39,373 nucleotides of DNA from Kiritimatiellia bacterium (GCA_017458965.1 JAFSZJ010000089.1:1-39373), one strand, 5' to 3'; numbered from the stretch's first letter, positions 1-8,204 are shown. Translations and numbers: made by a program. The notes: generated from the letters alone by a model not told the origin.

Positions 1-49
1 CGCTGGCGAGCCGCAGATAACAGATAATGGATAACAGATAAAAGATGTG
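1..49 (+). repeat. Heptad array T1 (AGATAAC type), after a cut hairpin
   Basis: Five 7-nt units in register from 15: AGATAAC, AGATAAT, GGATAAC, AGATAAA, AGATGTG. The first 14 bases (CGC-TG-GCG then AGCCGC) look like the loop and 3' arm of a hairpin whose 5' arm lies before the window. That matches the hairpin-then-array order seen after dnaN and etfA, so a plus-strand gene probably ends just outside the window. Confidence 0.7.
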
Positions 50-76
50 GCGAGCCGCTTCGCGGCAAACCCGATA

Positions 77-118
77 TCCCGAAACCAGAAACCTGGAACC
101 AGAAACTTATTAACCCGG
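77..118 (+). repeat. Short heptad array (CAGAAAC type)
   Basis: Units in 7-nt register: CCGAAAC, CAGAAAC, CTGGAAC, CAGAAAC, then TTATTAA and CCCGGAA. The period is the same as in the AGATAAC arrays but the word is different. Confidence 0.55.
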
Positions 119-479
119 AACCTTTCCGTGAAGGGCGAAGCCCGTTTCTGTGTCGGGCAGGAGGCACGTTCCGTGTCCGGCAAGGCGAAAAGTGCGAAGT
201 GCGCGGCGTGGGAACGGCTCATGGCCGGAGCTTGTTCACGGCCATGACGCCGGGGCCATGCCGCAACCGTCGAAGACGGTCTTTCGCCTAAGGCGGCTTC
301 CGTGTTCAAGCGCAGCGCCAACCCCGCACACTCTTTGCGTTCTTGGCGCTCTCTGCCACCTTGCGTTGAAATCCGCTATTTCTGCCAAATTTGGCGTGAG
401 AATGATGCCGCATTAACGGCCACACTATTTCTTAACCCGCTCTAACCCCGAGAAGTCGCCAACGGCGACCCGCAGCCGC

Positions 480-551
480 GACAAAGGCTTCCGTGTCCCG
501 CGCGGTAGCGCCCCTACGTCCCTCTGCGCCTCTGCGGCTCTGCGTGAGATG
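480..551 (-). repeat. Family B element, copy 1 (CGCAGAGN octamers)
   Basis: On the plus strand three exact octamers CTCTGCGC, CTCTGCGG, CTCTGCGT (522-545) run into GAGAT. Read on the minus strand this is ATCTC, then CGCAGAG units, then a GCGC-rich partly paired segment and GGGACACGG. The same order recurs at 715-763 and after clpX at 14431. Confidence 0.6.
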
Positions 552-557
552 AAAAGC

Positions 558-637
558 GCGGCGGGACGCCGCACCTCCGGAGGACATGTCCGCGGGCGGG
601 ACGCCCACGCTCCCAGGGTAAGTGCGGGACGCCGCAC
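558..637. repeat. Three related CGGGACGC hairpins
   Basis: Three perfect small hairpins share the core CGGGACGC: 558-572 (GCGGCG-GGA-CGCCGC), 594-606 (GGGCG-GGA-CGCCC) and 622-637 (GTGCGG-GACG-CCGCAC). The words around them are also repeated (CACCTCC after the first and third). Stem bases differ between copies but pairing is kept, which suggests the folded form matters. Confidence 0.6.
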
Positions 638-714
638 CTCCAGACCGACCCTAAATCGGACAAGGCCCGGAAGGCTGTCGCAGACAGCCCACCGCGCCCC
701 GCCGGTTTTCGTGT

Positions 715-763
715 TCCCGCGCCGCAGGCGCTCTCTGCGCCTCTGCGTCTCTGCGAGAGATTA
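715..763 (-). repeat. Family B element, copy 2, at the 3' end of the giant gene
   Basis: It lies 10 nt beyond the stop codon of the giant gene. Read on the minus strand it is AATCTCTCGCAGAG, further CGCAGAG octamers (plus-strand 733-756), then the hairpin GCGCC-TGC-GGCGC (719-731) and GGGAACACG. The copy after clpX has the same parts in the same order relative to its gene, so it could act at mRNA 3' ends. No T-tract follows. Confidence 0.6.
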
Positions 764-773
764 TTCGTCCTGG

Positions 774-3700
774 CTACTCGATTATCCGCAGCCGCAGGAA
801 GTGGATGTCGACGTCGTTGCTGTGCGAGAAGTCCTCGTTGGCGTCGCCGGACGTCGGATCCACGGTCTCCACCTCGCGCGCCGTCGGATCCAGCTGGTAG
901 AAGCCGTCGGAGAGCGTATCGGCGCCCTCGAGGACGAGTCTGCCGTTGATGCCACGACCGCTCTCAACGTCATCGCCGTCCTCGGTGCGCGTCAGCGTCG
1001 CCGTGGCATGCATGGAGGTGCCGTCGACCGAGACGGACGTTATGTTGAGCGAGTGGGTGCAGCTCCGCGCCTTCAGGTCCTGGTTGAGGAGGTAGCGGGT
1101 GTTGAACTCAGAGTCGGCCGCGGCGTTGTCGCCGAGGGCGTTGATGTCGCTCTGCGTATAACTGTTGTTGCGTATCCACGCTAGGACGTTGGCGTTCGTG
1201 ACCTCCACGCCCGACGGGGCGAAGAAGCGCGACCCGACGGGTTCGTCGTACGGCAGGTCGTCGAAGACCTGCGCGACGCCGTTGACCGCGCCCGGCGTGT
1301 GGGCGCCGGTGTACCAGTAGAAGTCATCGACCGTCGAGCCGGCGATCTGCTCGCCCGTCTCGCTGTCGGAGCGCGAGAGGAGGGAGAGGGAGTCGGCGAG
1401 GCGGTTGACCTTGCGGCCCGCGTAGGTGAAGTCCTCCCAGCCGGAGCCGGAGACATAGCGTTCGGTGCCGAACGAGACCATCTGCTCGATCGCGTTGTTC
1501 GAGCGATAGACGAGGATGCCGGCGTAGGTGCCGATGTTCTCCTTTGCCGTCGTGGCGGAGTCGGTAAAGGCCGCGTCCTCGTTGTCCATCCACTCGTCGC
1601 CCCAGACAAAGAAGCCCCAGCCGTTTCCGGTGTCGTGCGGGATCGTCGTGCCTTCCGCGACCGTGTAGGAGTCCTTGCCCCTTGCGCTGCCGACGGAGGA
1701 GCTCGTGCTTCCGGACATGCCGCCGACCATGGCGAAACGCCATCCGCCGATGTCAGTGCCGGCCGGAGCGGCGAACTCGACGTACTCCTCGGTGCCCCTG
1801 TCGGCCGTGGCCGACGAGGAGTACCAGTTGTTGATCTCGTTCACGAAGAACGTGCCGGGGGCGCATGAGTAGACCCAGTAGTACGGCGACCATCCCTCCT
1901 GGGCGTGGTCGGCGTTCATGTCGAGGTCGGACATGGTCATGCTCGACGCGTTGAACGTCTTGTACCATTCGGGGTTCTCGAAGGTATCCAGACCCTGCAC
2001 GATGGGCGGATCGCCATGCTCGATGTCGATCGCGGCGTGCCTGCCCCAGACGACGTACTCGACGATGTCGTCGATGTCGTTCGTGCCGGGGATGCCGCCT
2101 TCGGCGCGATAGACGTGGCTGTCGCCGACCTTCGCAAGCTCGACGCGGCACGACGCGTCGTTCGGGTCCAGCCAGTTCTTGTAGCCCCAGGTCTCGCCCT
2201 CGGAGTAGGTGTGCCACGAGCAGAAGATCCTGATGCCCTGCGGGTTGAGGATCTGGCGCATGATCTTCGCCTCGACCGTCGTGTTCGAACCGGCGAGCGG
2301 CTGTACCGGCGCGAGGAGGACGTACTCGAACTCGAAGGACGGGCGTGCCGGCGCGGTCACGAGAACGTCGTCGATAACGACGCGCGACCTCGTGGCGGTG
2401 TTCGTCGAGTTGTAGAAGCGCACGACGAAGTAGTCCTCCTCGAAGATCTTGTCGTTGCTGAACGGCACGAAAATGCTGCCCTCGTCGGCCGTCGCCGAGA
2501 GCGTGATGTTCGTCAGAGCCTTCCACTCGCCGTCGCCGCGCTTGCCCGGCTCGCCCTCGTATTCAGTGCCGATGACGATATTGATCTCGCCGTCGCGGAC
2601 GGTGCCATCGGCCTCCGGCACGAGGCGGTAGCGGAAGGTTATCTCGCCCACGCCGACGCCGGTGAGCGGCGGCGTCTGGAGATACGGGTTGTCCTCTCCG
2701 TACACCTCGGTGCCGTACGTGCCGTTCGTCTGGCTGTTGTTGAGGAAGCACGACTTGCCGTTGTTGTTGTAGATGAGGCCGCTGTTAATCAGCGAGTTGC
2801 CGGCGATCAGGTTCATGTTCGTGCTGTTGCCCTCCGTTATCAGGAGGTTGTAGGCGACCCAGGCGTTGCCGTTGTTGTCCGGGTAGTCCTTGGTGCGGAG
2901 GTTGTCTATGACGATGGTGGCGTCGGGATCCGTGCCGTCGCCGAGGATGCGCACCCTCACGCGGCCCGGATAGTACTTGCCGATCTTCTCGTACCGCGAC
3001 CCGGTTTCGCCGACGGCGTTCGTATAGACGGCCTTGGTGATCCACGTCGTGTAGTCGTCCTCCTCCGTGTACTCCACGGCGTAGGCGACATGCTGCCCGG
3101 CTTCACCGCCGACGGAATAGGAGAACGAGATCGAGCCGATGTGGTTCGTCATCTCGGGCGAGACGACGCCCTGGGCGAGGGCCGGATTGGCCCGCGAGCG
3201 AGTGAACTCGGCGCCGATCTGGAACGCGCCGGCGTTCTTCACGACGCCCTCGAGGACGGCCCAGTGGTCGTACATCGAATCGAACGGGAGCGTGGAGATG
3301 GTCGATTCGAGCCATGCGTCCTGCTCGGACTGCGCCTTCCAGTCGAGGTATCCGTCGGCCAGACCGCCCGCATGGAGGGAGTCGCCCTCGTAGCGGGTGA
3401 AGGCGCGCCAAGGGGAGAGGTTGACGTCGTCTATCACGACGCCACCGTCGCCATCTACGTAGCGCAGGGTGACGAACTTCCGCGCCCAGCTGTGGATCGG
3501 GAGCGTCACGTCCGAGAAGGCGAGGGAGCTGACGTTTGTCGTGAAGACGGTCGCATTTTTGAGGGAGTCGATCATCACGCGCTCCTCGTCGTCGACCACA
3601 TCACCGACGTAGATGCCGATCATCTGGTCGGGCACCTCGCGCGTGATCTGCGAGGAGGTAACGGTCCACCGGTCTTCACCGTCGGCACGCTGGCCGCCAT

Positions 3701-6602
3701 GGCTCCAGTTGGCGGATGCGGCGGAGAGCGACGCGATGAGGTCGGTTCCGTTGTAGGAGGACCTGCTGGCCGTGACCGCAGTGATGACCGGCACTGCGTC
3801 GAAGACGCCAAAGCCTATCGTGCCGCCAACGTTGAGAACGCTAGCATCAGGAGTGTCGCTAAGCAGGTTGGCTTGCGCGGATGATGATGGGTTTCCTCCG
3901 GCCATGTTGACCTGGACGCGGAGCTTGCCGGCGTTTCCCCCTGTCTCATGATATAGCCGGATGTTGACGTCCGCCGCCTCGTCATTCTGAAGCGTATAGC
4001 CGGTATTGCCTGTGCCGTTTATCGTGCTATTCGCCACCTTCTTGTCGTTCTTGCCGGTGGAGTCGCGGCGCCACAGCTCAAACGTGACGGTTTTGTCAAG
4101 GGTGTTCGCCGTGGTGTCGTCCTTGATCATGCGCAGTTCATACCACGTCGCAGGCGTTTCTTCGGCGAGATACGAGTATGCCGGCTGGTATAGGAGAATG
4201 TACGAGAAGTAGGGCTTCGAGGGCGAGACATCCGAGAGATACCACTTCGTGGAAATGTAAAGTGACTGACCCGACGTCAGCGTCCAGCCTGTTCCGTCCT
4301 TGTAGATGGCGAAGTTGTCATCGCTCAAGGACGCACGGGCCTTGAACTCGATCTTCTCGAGGCCGTACGTGATGGTTGGGACCCTGGTCGAAGTGGGCGC
4401 CGGCTTGCCTAGGTTCTCGATCTGGCCGTCAAGTTTCACCGCCATGGACTTGTTCGCGGCGGCGGTCGTGCCTTTCAGCCGGTCGGTGAGGATGCGCGTC
4501 CCGGTGCGGTAGAAGCCAAGCTTCGTCTCGATGCCGCTGGACTCCCATGCGTCGGACGTGTCGTCGTACTGGAACGTCTCCCGCGCGTACTGCGTGCTAT
4601 CCTCGTCGTACCCGTCGAGGCTCCACTTGTTCGTCGAGACGACGGAGCCGGAGGCCGCCTCGGTTGCGTTGCCGTCGAAGTTCTCTGCGTAAGTCGTCGT
4701 GGGCAGGCCGCCGAGCGAGGATTCGTAGTAGTCGGGGGTCGCCGTCCAGTCGTCGAAGTCCTGGTAGACGGCCTTCTTGATGAGGTAGTCAAAGTCTCCG
4801 GCATCGTCGTCCGTCGAGAAACGGTAGAGGTAGAAGCCAGTGTAGTTCTTCTCGTTCAGGGCGACGACGCGGCCGACCGCGTCCCGGTCGAGGCTCTTCT
4901 CAAGGAAACCAGCGATCGTCGGGTCGGAGATGGCGTCAGGGTCGTTGTCGCCCCAGTACACGACGTCGGAGGAGTACTCGTCGGCATCGTCCGCATAGTA
5001 CCCATAGCCGCAGAAGTGGTTGGATATGACCGTGTAGCCGCCAACGGGGACGACGATCTGCCACCGCTCGGCATCGACGAGCGTGAGGGAGTCGTTGTTG
5101 CCCATGTTGGCGAATATCGTCGTATCCACCGGCGCGAAGGCGACGCGGCTGTAGCGGCTCGGATATGGGCGGACCTGATAGCGGCCGTATGAGTCCGGCA
5201 CCACGTGAACACTCGATTGCGATGTTGCGGTCGGCCTGCCGTCCTCTGTGGTGTTCTTCCAGTAGGTCGGACTGAGCGACTCGTATGCGAGTTCAGGATT
5301 CGAGACCAGCGGGTTGAGGCCGTAGCAGTAGCCGTCGAATGCGACTTCGTAGTAGTACCAAACATAGCCCGTGTTTGTGCCACCGATAGTGCCCTCATAC
5401 CAGTCCAAGCCATTCGTCGCACCGCGATATTCCATCGGCGTCGAGAGCCATTTCGACCGGTCCGCAGATGGTGAATCATTGCTCTTCGGCACGTACTGGT
5501 AGAAGCACGTCACCTGCCGGTTCGTCGCAGCCGTCGCCTCGACAACGTTTGTCACCGAACATCGGATCAGCACATTGCTCCCCTGAGACGGGTATCCTGG
5601 GTTCTCAAGCTTGTGGACGATCCCAACATCCGCCGGAGGCTTGGTTATACAGATATTGTCAATCGCGAGGCGGCCGGCTGTATGTGTCGGATTGTAACTG
5701 TTATAGTCGGAACGGAAAATCCGCACGTATGTTATAGTTGGATCGTTAAGAACGACGTGGCAAATTCTGGAGAAAACCTCGTCATTATCTTTGCCAAACT
5801 TGTATGTTGCTACGGTGTTCCAGTTTGTTCCGGGATAATCCTCTTCCGGCACGTACTCCGTATAGGCAACCTGCACCGTCAATTCGCTTTTCCTGCAGGT
5901 TGTAGCAGTAGCTAGTTTTGCCCTAAAGTCAATTGTGCCCACTCCGCCTTCAAGTTTTGGAGAACGAATATATGGGAGATGTGTTGCATCAATATTGAAG
6001 AAGAAGAACAATGGGTAAGCCATGGATTTCGAGGAGTCTGTTAAGGCGTATTGGCCACGTGGTGTGGCAGTCCAGAAATCTACGCCATTGGCAACCCACT
6101 GATCTCCGTTTGGCGTTGCGGCAGTCCAGTTGGTGGCGGTATTCGCCGTTTTTACCCATCCATAATTGGCATCCTGCCAAATGTCTTTAGTTGACGATTG
6201 CAGTTTTCCATCATGAAAACGGCTGTAGTCTATATTGGCACCAACAGATGTGAATTTTATTTCCGACGCATCTTCGCCATTCCAAGTGTACCACTCGAAG
6301 GTTGTAGCGACGCCGACTTCCGGCAAGTATCCTATGAAGTAGGTTGGCGACCGCGGAATCATTTTCACATCGGTCCAGGCGTTTGTGCCCACGCCACGGT
6401 ACGACAATGTCATTGCCGACACTTCGCCGTCTGACACGCTAGCCGCGACAGCGGTCATGGCCCCGTCATACAGGTCAGTAGGCATCGCCGTTGTGGAGAT
6501 GCTTACGGCCCCAACATGTCTGGCAATGAGACATGACAACATACAGCCTGCGCTTATCCGCAGGACCTGTTTGCCACTACCTTGCCAGACGTTTCTTTCC
6601 AT
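774..6602 (-). CDS. Giant secreted beta-sandwich protein with lamin-tail-like domain
   Basis: This is a 1942-residue exported protein of unknown function. A signal peptide is visible: basic residues near the start, a hydrophobic stretch around residues 14-32, then an Ala-rich site before VSISTTA. The body has recurring jelly-roll-like beta modules that end in an IDN/IDD motif, near residues 309 (RLAIDNICI), 1052 (VVIDDVNLS), 1228 (IVIDNLRTK) and 1405 (VVIDDVLVT). Each resembles the carbohydrate- or ligand-binding sandwiches found in large surface proteins. Residues about 1575-1720 contain FVNEIN, EEYVEF and GGWRF, typical of a lamin-tail domain. The C-terminus (FLRLRIIE) has no LPXTG or PEP-CTERM anchor. 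The first ~330 codons are visibly more AT-rich than the rest, perhaps a separately acquired module. The ATG is preceded by GGGGAG, buried in a perfect hairpin. Confidence 0.85.
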   Translation of the reverse strand: MERNVWQGSGKQVLRISAGCMLSCLIARHVGAVSISTTAMPTDLYDGAMTAVAASVSDGEVSAMTLSYRGVGTNAWTDVKMIPRSPTYFIGYLPEVGVATTFEWYTWNGEDASEIKFTSVGANIDYSRFHDGKLQSSTKDIWQDANYGWVKTANTATNWTAATPNGDQWVANGVDFWTATPRGQYALTDSSKSMAYPLFFFFNIDATHLPYIRSPKLEGGVGTIDFRAKLATATTCRKSELTVQVAYTEYVPEEDYPGTNWNTVATYKFGKDNDEVFSRICHVVLNDPTITYVRIFRSDYNSYNPTHTAGRLAIDNICITKPPADVGIVHKLENPGYPSQGSNVLIRCSVTNVVEATAATNRQVTCFYQYVPKSNDSPSADRSKWLSTPMEYRGATNGLDWYEGTIGGTNTGYVWYYYEVAFDGYCYGLNPLVSNPELAYESLSPTYWKNTTEDGRPTATSQSSVHVVPDSYGRYQVRPYPSRYSRVAFAPVDTTIFANMGNNDSLTLVDAERWQIVVPVGGYTVISNHFCGYGYYADDADEYSSDVVYWGDNDPDAISDPTIAGFLEKSLDRDAVGRVVALNEKNYTGFYLYRFSTDDDAGDFDYLIKKAVYQDFDDWTATPDYYESSLGGLPTTTYAENFDGNATEAASGSVVSTNKWSLDGYDEDSTQYARETFQYDDTSDAWESSGIETKLGFYRTGTRILTDRLKGTTAAANKSMAVKLDGQIENLGKPAPTSTRVPTITYGLEKIEFKARASLSDDNFAIYKDGTGWTLTSGQSLYISTKWYLSDVSPSKPYFSYILLYQPAYSYLAEETPATWYELRMIKDDTTANTLDKTVTFELWRRDSTGKNDKKVANSTINGTGNTGYTLQNDEAADVNIRLYHETGGNAGKLRVQVNMAGGNPSSSAQANLLSDTPDASVLNVGGTIGFGVFDAVPVITAVTASRSSYNGTDLIASLSAASANWSHGGQRADGEDRWTVTSSQITREVPDQMIGIYVGDVVDDEERVMIDSLKNATVFTTNVSSLAFSDVTLPIHSWARKFVTLRYVDGDGGVVIDDVNLSPWRAFTRYEGDSLHAGGLADGYLDWKAQSEQDAWLESTISTLPFDSMYDHWAVLEGVVKNAGAFQIGAEFTRSRANPALAQGVVSPEMTNHIGSISFSYSVGGEAGQHVAYAVEYTEEDDYTTWITKAVYTNAVGETGSRYEKIGKYYPGRVRVRILGDGTDPDATIVIDNLRTKDYPDNNGNAWVAYNLLITEGNSTNMNLIAGNSLINSGLIYNNNGKSCFLNNSQTNGTYGTEVYGEDNPYLQTPPLTGVGVGEITFRYRLVPEADGTVRDGEINIVIGTEYEGEPGKRGDGEWKALTNITLSATADEGSIFVPFSNDKIFEEDYFVVRFYNSTNTATRSRVVIDDVLVTAPARPSFEFEYVLLAPVQPLAGSNTTVEAKIMRQILNPQGIRIFCSWHTYSEGETWGYKNWLDPNDASCRVELAKVGDSHVYRAEGGIPGTNDIDDIVEYVVWGRHAAIDIEHGDPPIVQGLDTFENPEWYKTFNASSMTMSDLDMNADHAQEGWSPYYWVYSCAPGTFFVNEINNWYSSSATADRGTEEYVEFAAPAGTDIGGWRFAMVGGMSGSTSSSVGSARGKDSYTVAEGTTIPHDTGNGWGFFVWGDEWMDNEDAAFTDSATTAKENIGTYAGILVYRSNNAIEQMVSFGTERYVSGSGWEDFTYAGRKVNRLADSLSLLSRSDSETGEQIAGSTVDDFYWYTGAHTPGAVNGVAQVFDDLPYDEPVGSRFFAPSGVEVTNANVLAWIRNNSYTQSDINALGDNAAADSEFNTRYLLNQDLKARSCTHSLNITSVSVDGTSMHATATLTRTEDGDDVESGRGINGRLVLEGADTLSDGFYQLDPTAREVETVDPTSGDANEDFSHSNDVDIHFLRLRIIE

Positions 6603-6605
6603 GGC

Positions 6606-6634
6606 ACACTCCCCTTACGTAGTAAGGGGAGTGT
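6606..6634 (-). promoter_or_regulatory. 13-bp hairpin sequestering the RBS of the giant gene
   Basis: A perfect 13-bp stem with a 3-nt loop (arms 6606-6618 and 6622-6634) ends 3 nt before the ATG. On the mRNA the 3' arm holds GGGGAG, the only Shine-Dalgarno-like sequence, 6 nt from the start. Folded, it would block initiation. A second copy of the SD-arm sequence (GTAAGGGGA, plus-strand 6716-6724) near the predicted 5' end could pair with the opposing arm and free the site. Confidence 0.55.
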
Positions 6635-6665
6635 CTTTAAAACATCCGTCCCGCAAAAAAAAGAG

Positions 6666-6694
6666 TTGACAAGAATCTACCGCAGTGCTATAGT
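6666..6694 (+). promoter_or_regulatory. Sigma70-type promoter facing the transposase
   Basis: TTGACA (6666-6671), a 17-nt spacer and TATAGT (6689-6694) on the plus strand. It lies inside the leader of the giant gene and faces the transposase, so the two transcripts would overlap for about 40 nt in antisense. Either could silence the other. Confidence 0.55.
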
Positions 6695-6715
6695 CTCGTG
6701 GGGCAGTGTTGTCAT
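6677..6715 (-). CDS. Possible 12-aa leader peptide before the giant gene
   Basis: In the leader of the giant gene an ATG is followed by 12 codons (MTTLPHETIALR) and TAG, with purine-rich GTAAGGTAAGGGGA just upstream. Translating it would cover GTAAGGGGA, which can otherwise pair with the anti-SD arm at 6622-6634, so ribosome occupancy could couple to the main gene. The composition shows no obvious amino-acid sensing code. It may be chance. Confidence 0.3.
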   Translation of the reverse strand: MTTLPHETIALR

Positions 6716-6741
6716 TCCCCTTACCTTACTTGAATGAAATG

Positions 6742-6771
6742 ATTATACACCCACGAATCGCATAAAGTCAA
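6742..6771 (-). promoter_or_regulatory. Sigma70-type promoter for the giant gene
   Basis: On the minus strand TTGACT (6766-6771), an 18-nt spacer and a perfect TATAAT (6742-6747). The predicted start near 6735 gives a leader of about 130 nt holding the possible leader peptide and the RBS hairpin. Confidence 0.6.
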
Positions 6772-6779
6772 TACAAAAT

Positions 6780-7008
6780 TTTCGTATATTACAAAATATT
6801 ACATTGCAAAGTTTTACCGTCAAGCTCTATTCTTTTCCTTTTCCTATTCCCTTTTCTTTGGGGTCCGTTTCTTTCCCTCTCCTCTCTTTCTCTTCCCCCC
6901 CTTTTTTTTTTGAATTTTTGGCTATGTTTTGTATGCTTTGTGTATGCTTTGGGGTCTGTCCCCATTTTTGTCTTGCCTTCGGCGGAGTGAGCCAATACAA
7001 TCTTTACC
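6780..7008. other. Pyrimidine-rich, low-complexity region before the transposase
   Basis: From about 6820 the plus strand is dominated by runs of T and C, ending in a C-run and a T10 run near 6902. Then come repeats of TATGCTTTG-like words (6930-6950) and a small hairpin GGGG-TCTGT-CCCC (6951-6963). I see no gene. TACAAT at 6996-7001, 7 nt before the transposase ATG, could be its own -10 box. Confidence 0.6.
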
Positions 7009-7968
7009 ATGAGACGGGCGAGATTGAAGGTCAAGGACGGGTGCTATCACATCGTGAGCCGCATCAACGGGAAGCGTTTTCTGATCGACGACAAGGAGAA
7101 GTCTGAGCTCCTTTCGGCGATCCGCGCCGCCGCCGACTTCTCGGGCGTGGAGGTATTCACCTACGCAATGATGACAAACCACTTCCATCTTCTGGTCCGC
7201 GTCCCGAAGAAGCGCGAGGTCAACGACAACGAGCTGTGCCGCCGTGTCCGCTCCCTCTACGGCGACGACAGGGCCGAGAAGGTATTCAAGAAGTGGGACA
7301 ACTGGGAGTTTTTCGGTCTGTTCGCCAAGGTCAATGACGAGAAGGCCCGCCTACGCGCCCGCATGTACGACCTCTCCCAGTTCTGCAAGACTTTCAAGGA
7401 AACATACACCCAGGGCTACAACAAGCGCACAGGCAATACCGGCACGATCTGGGAGGGCCGCTTCAAGAGCAACCTCGTCGAGCCATCAGCCCGCGCCCTG
7501 CTTGCCGTCGCGGCGTATATACACCTCAACCCCGTCCGCGCAAATATGGCCGACACGCCCGATGCCGCCAAGTGGACTGGCTTCGGCGACGCCGTCGCGG
7601 GCGATGTCGCCGCGAAACTTGGACTAATAGCGCTGATAACCCTCATCGACCAGGCCAACCAGGGTCCGGCAAAGTGGTCGCATGTCCGAGGCGTTTTCAA
7701 CCACATTCACCTTGGCCGCATGGCCGTGGATGGGAGGGAACAACCTGCAAGCACGAAAGGCGCGGGATCTGCCGCAGCAAACCAGCTCAAGCCGCTGCTG
7801 ATGCGCCGGACGTCGGACTTCCTGAATGGAGCCGCACTAGGATCGCCAGCATTTCTGCGCAGGGTTGCACTCATGCTGCCAGAACGCAGGAACCGAAAAC
7901 CACCCGGCGTGTTCGATGACCGCCCCGCACTAGGTCTTTCCTCGGCACTAGGTGTGCGCGGGGCGTAG
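7009..7968 (+). CDS. REP-associated tyrosine transposase (RAYT, Y1_Tnp)
   Basis: A 319-residue protein of the IS200/IS605-like Y1 transposase superfamily, RAYT branch: single-strand DNA endonucleases that cut and join at REP hairpins and usually sit alone as domesticated genes. The HUH metal motif is seen as TNHFHLL (His58, His60). The helix carrying the catalytic tyrosine is FCKTFKETYTQGYNKR (Tyr133 or Tyr137), followed by the family signatures TIWEGRFKS (about 146-154) and YIHLNPVRAN. The C-terminal ~100 residues are not conserved as far as I can judge. There are no flanking terminal inverted repeats. The TAG stop is part of GTAG, which opens a REP-like hairpin unit copied downstream. No clear SD precedes the ATG. 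Confidence 0.9.
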   Translation: MRRARLKVKDGCYHIVSRINGKRFLIDDKEKSELLSAIRAAADFSGVEVFTYAMMTNHFHLLVRVPKKREVNDNELCRRVRSLYGDDRAEKVFKKWDNWEFFGLFAKVNDEKARLRARMYDLSQFCKTFKETYTQGYNKRTGNTGTIWEGRFKSNLVEPSARALLAVAAYIHLNPVRANMADTPDAAKWTGFGDAVAGDVAAKLGLIALITLIDQANQGPAKWSHVRGVFNHIHLGRMAVDGREQPASTKGAGSAAANQLKPLLMRRTSDFLNGAALGSPAFLRRVALMLPERRNRKPPGVFDDRPALGLSSALGVRGA

Positions 7969-8142
7969 CGTGGCGGGCGCCGCGAGCGGCGCATTACAGA
8001 TTTCAGATTTCAAATCTCACAGGGTTGCTTTGGGCGGCGCATTACAGATTTCAAATCTCAGATCTCACAGGGTTGCTTTGGGCGTAGCGTGGCGGGCGCC
8101 GCGAGCGGCGCATTGCAGATCTCAAATCTCAAATCTCATAAG
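7961..8142 (+). repeat. REP-like hairpins with heptad tails after the transposase
   Basis: Two near-identical units 119 nt apart (7961-8001 and 8080-8120) contain GTAG, then the perfect hairpin GCGCCGC-GA-GCGGCGC (7977-7992 and 8096-8111), then CATTACAGAT or CATTGCAGAT. A third, truncated unit at 8035 keeps only the 3' half of the hairpin. Between them are 7-nt words such as TTCAGAT, TTCAAAT and ATCTCAA, and a repeated CAGGGTTGCTTTGGGCG. GTAG plus a hairpin is the known recognition layout of RAYT enzymes. Confidence 0.75.
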
Positions 8143-8204
8143 GGTGGGTGCACCTGCGTGATCGCGCAGCAGGATGGGCGGCACAGGGAGCTGCGGGTTG
8201 GCGG

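Larger units (their letters stand above)
1..773. other. Non-coding, repeat- and hairpin-rich region
   Basis: I see no convincing gene here; the open frames are short and of composition unlike the neighbouring genes. The segment is built from short tandem words and many small perfect hairpins with 3-nt loops, for example GGGC-GAA-GCCC near 134, CCGTC-GAA-GACGG near 268, GTCGCC-AAC-GGCGAC near 456 and GCTGTC-GCA-GACAGC near 674. A stretch at 325-372 has TTTGCG/CTTGCG-type words of another flavour. The parts with clear structure are listed separately. The mix resembles clustered REP-type intergenic elements. Confidence 0.7.

Noticed and set aside
1905-3884. 659-aa plus-strand frame opposite the giant gene
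   Set aside because: Arg/Val/Asp-rich composition typical of antisense frames in GC-rich DNA; no motif recognised, while the minus strand has a signal peptide and domains.
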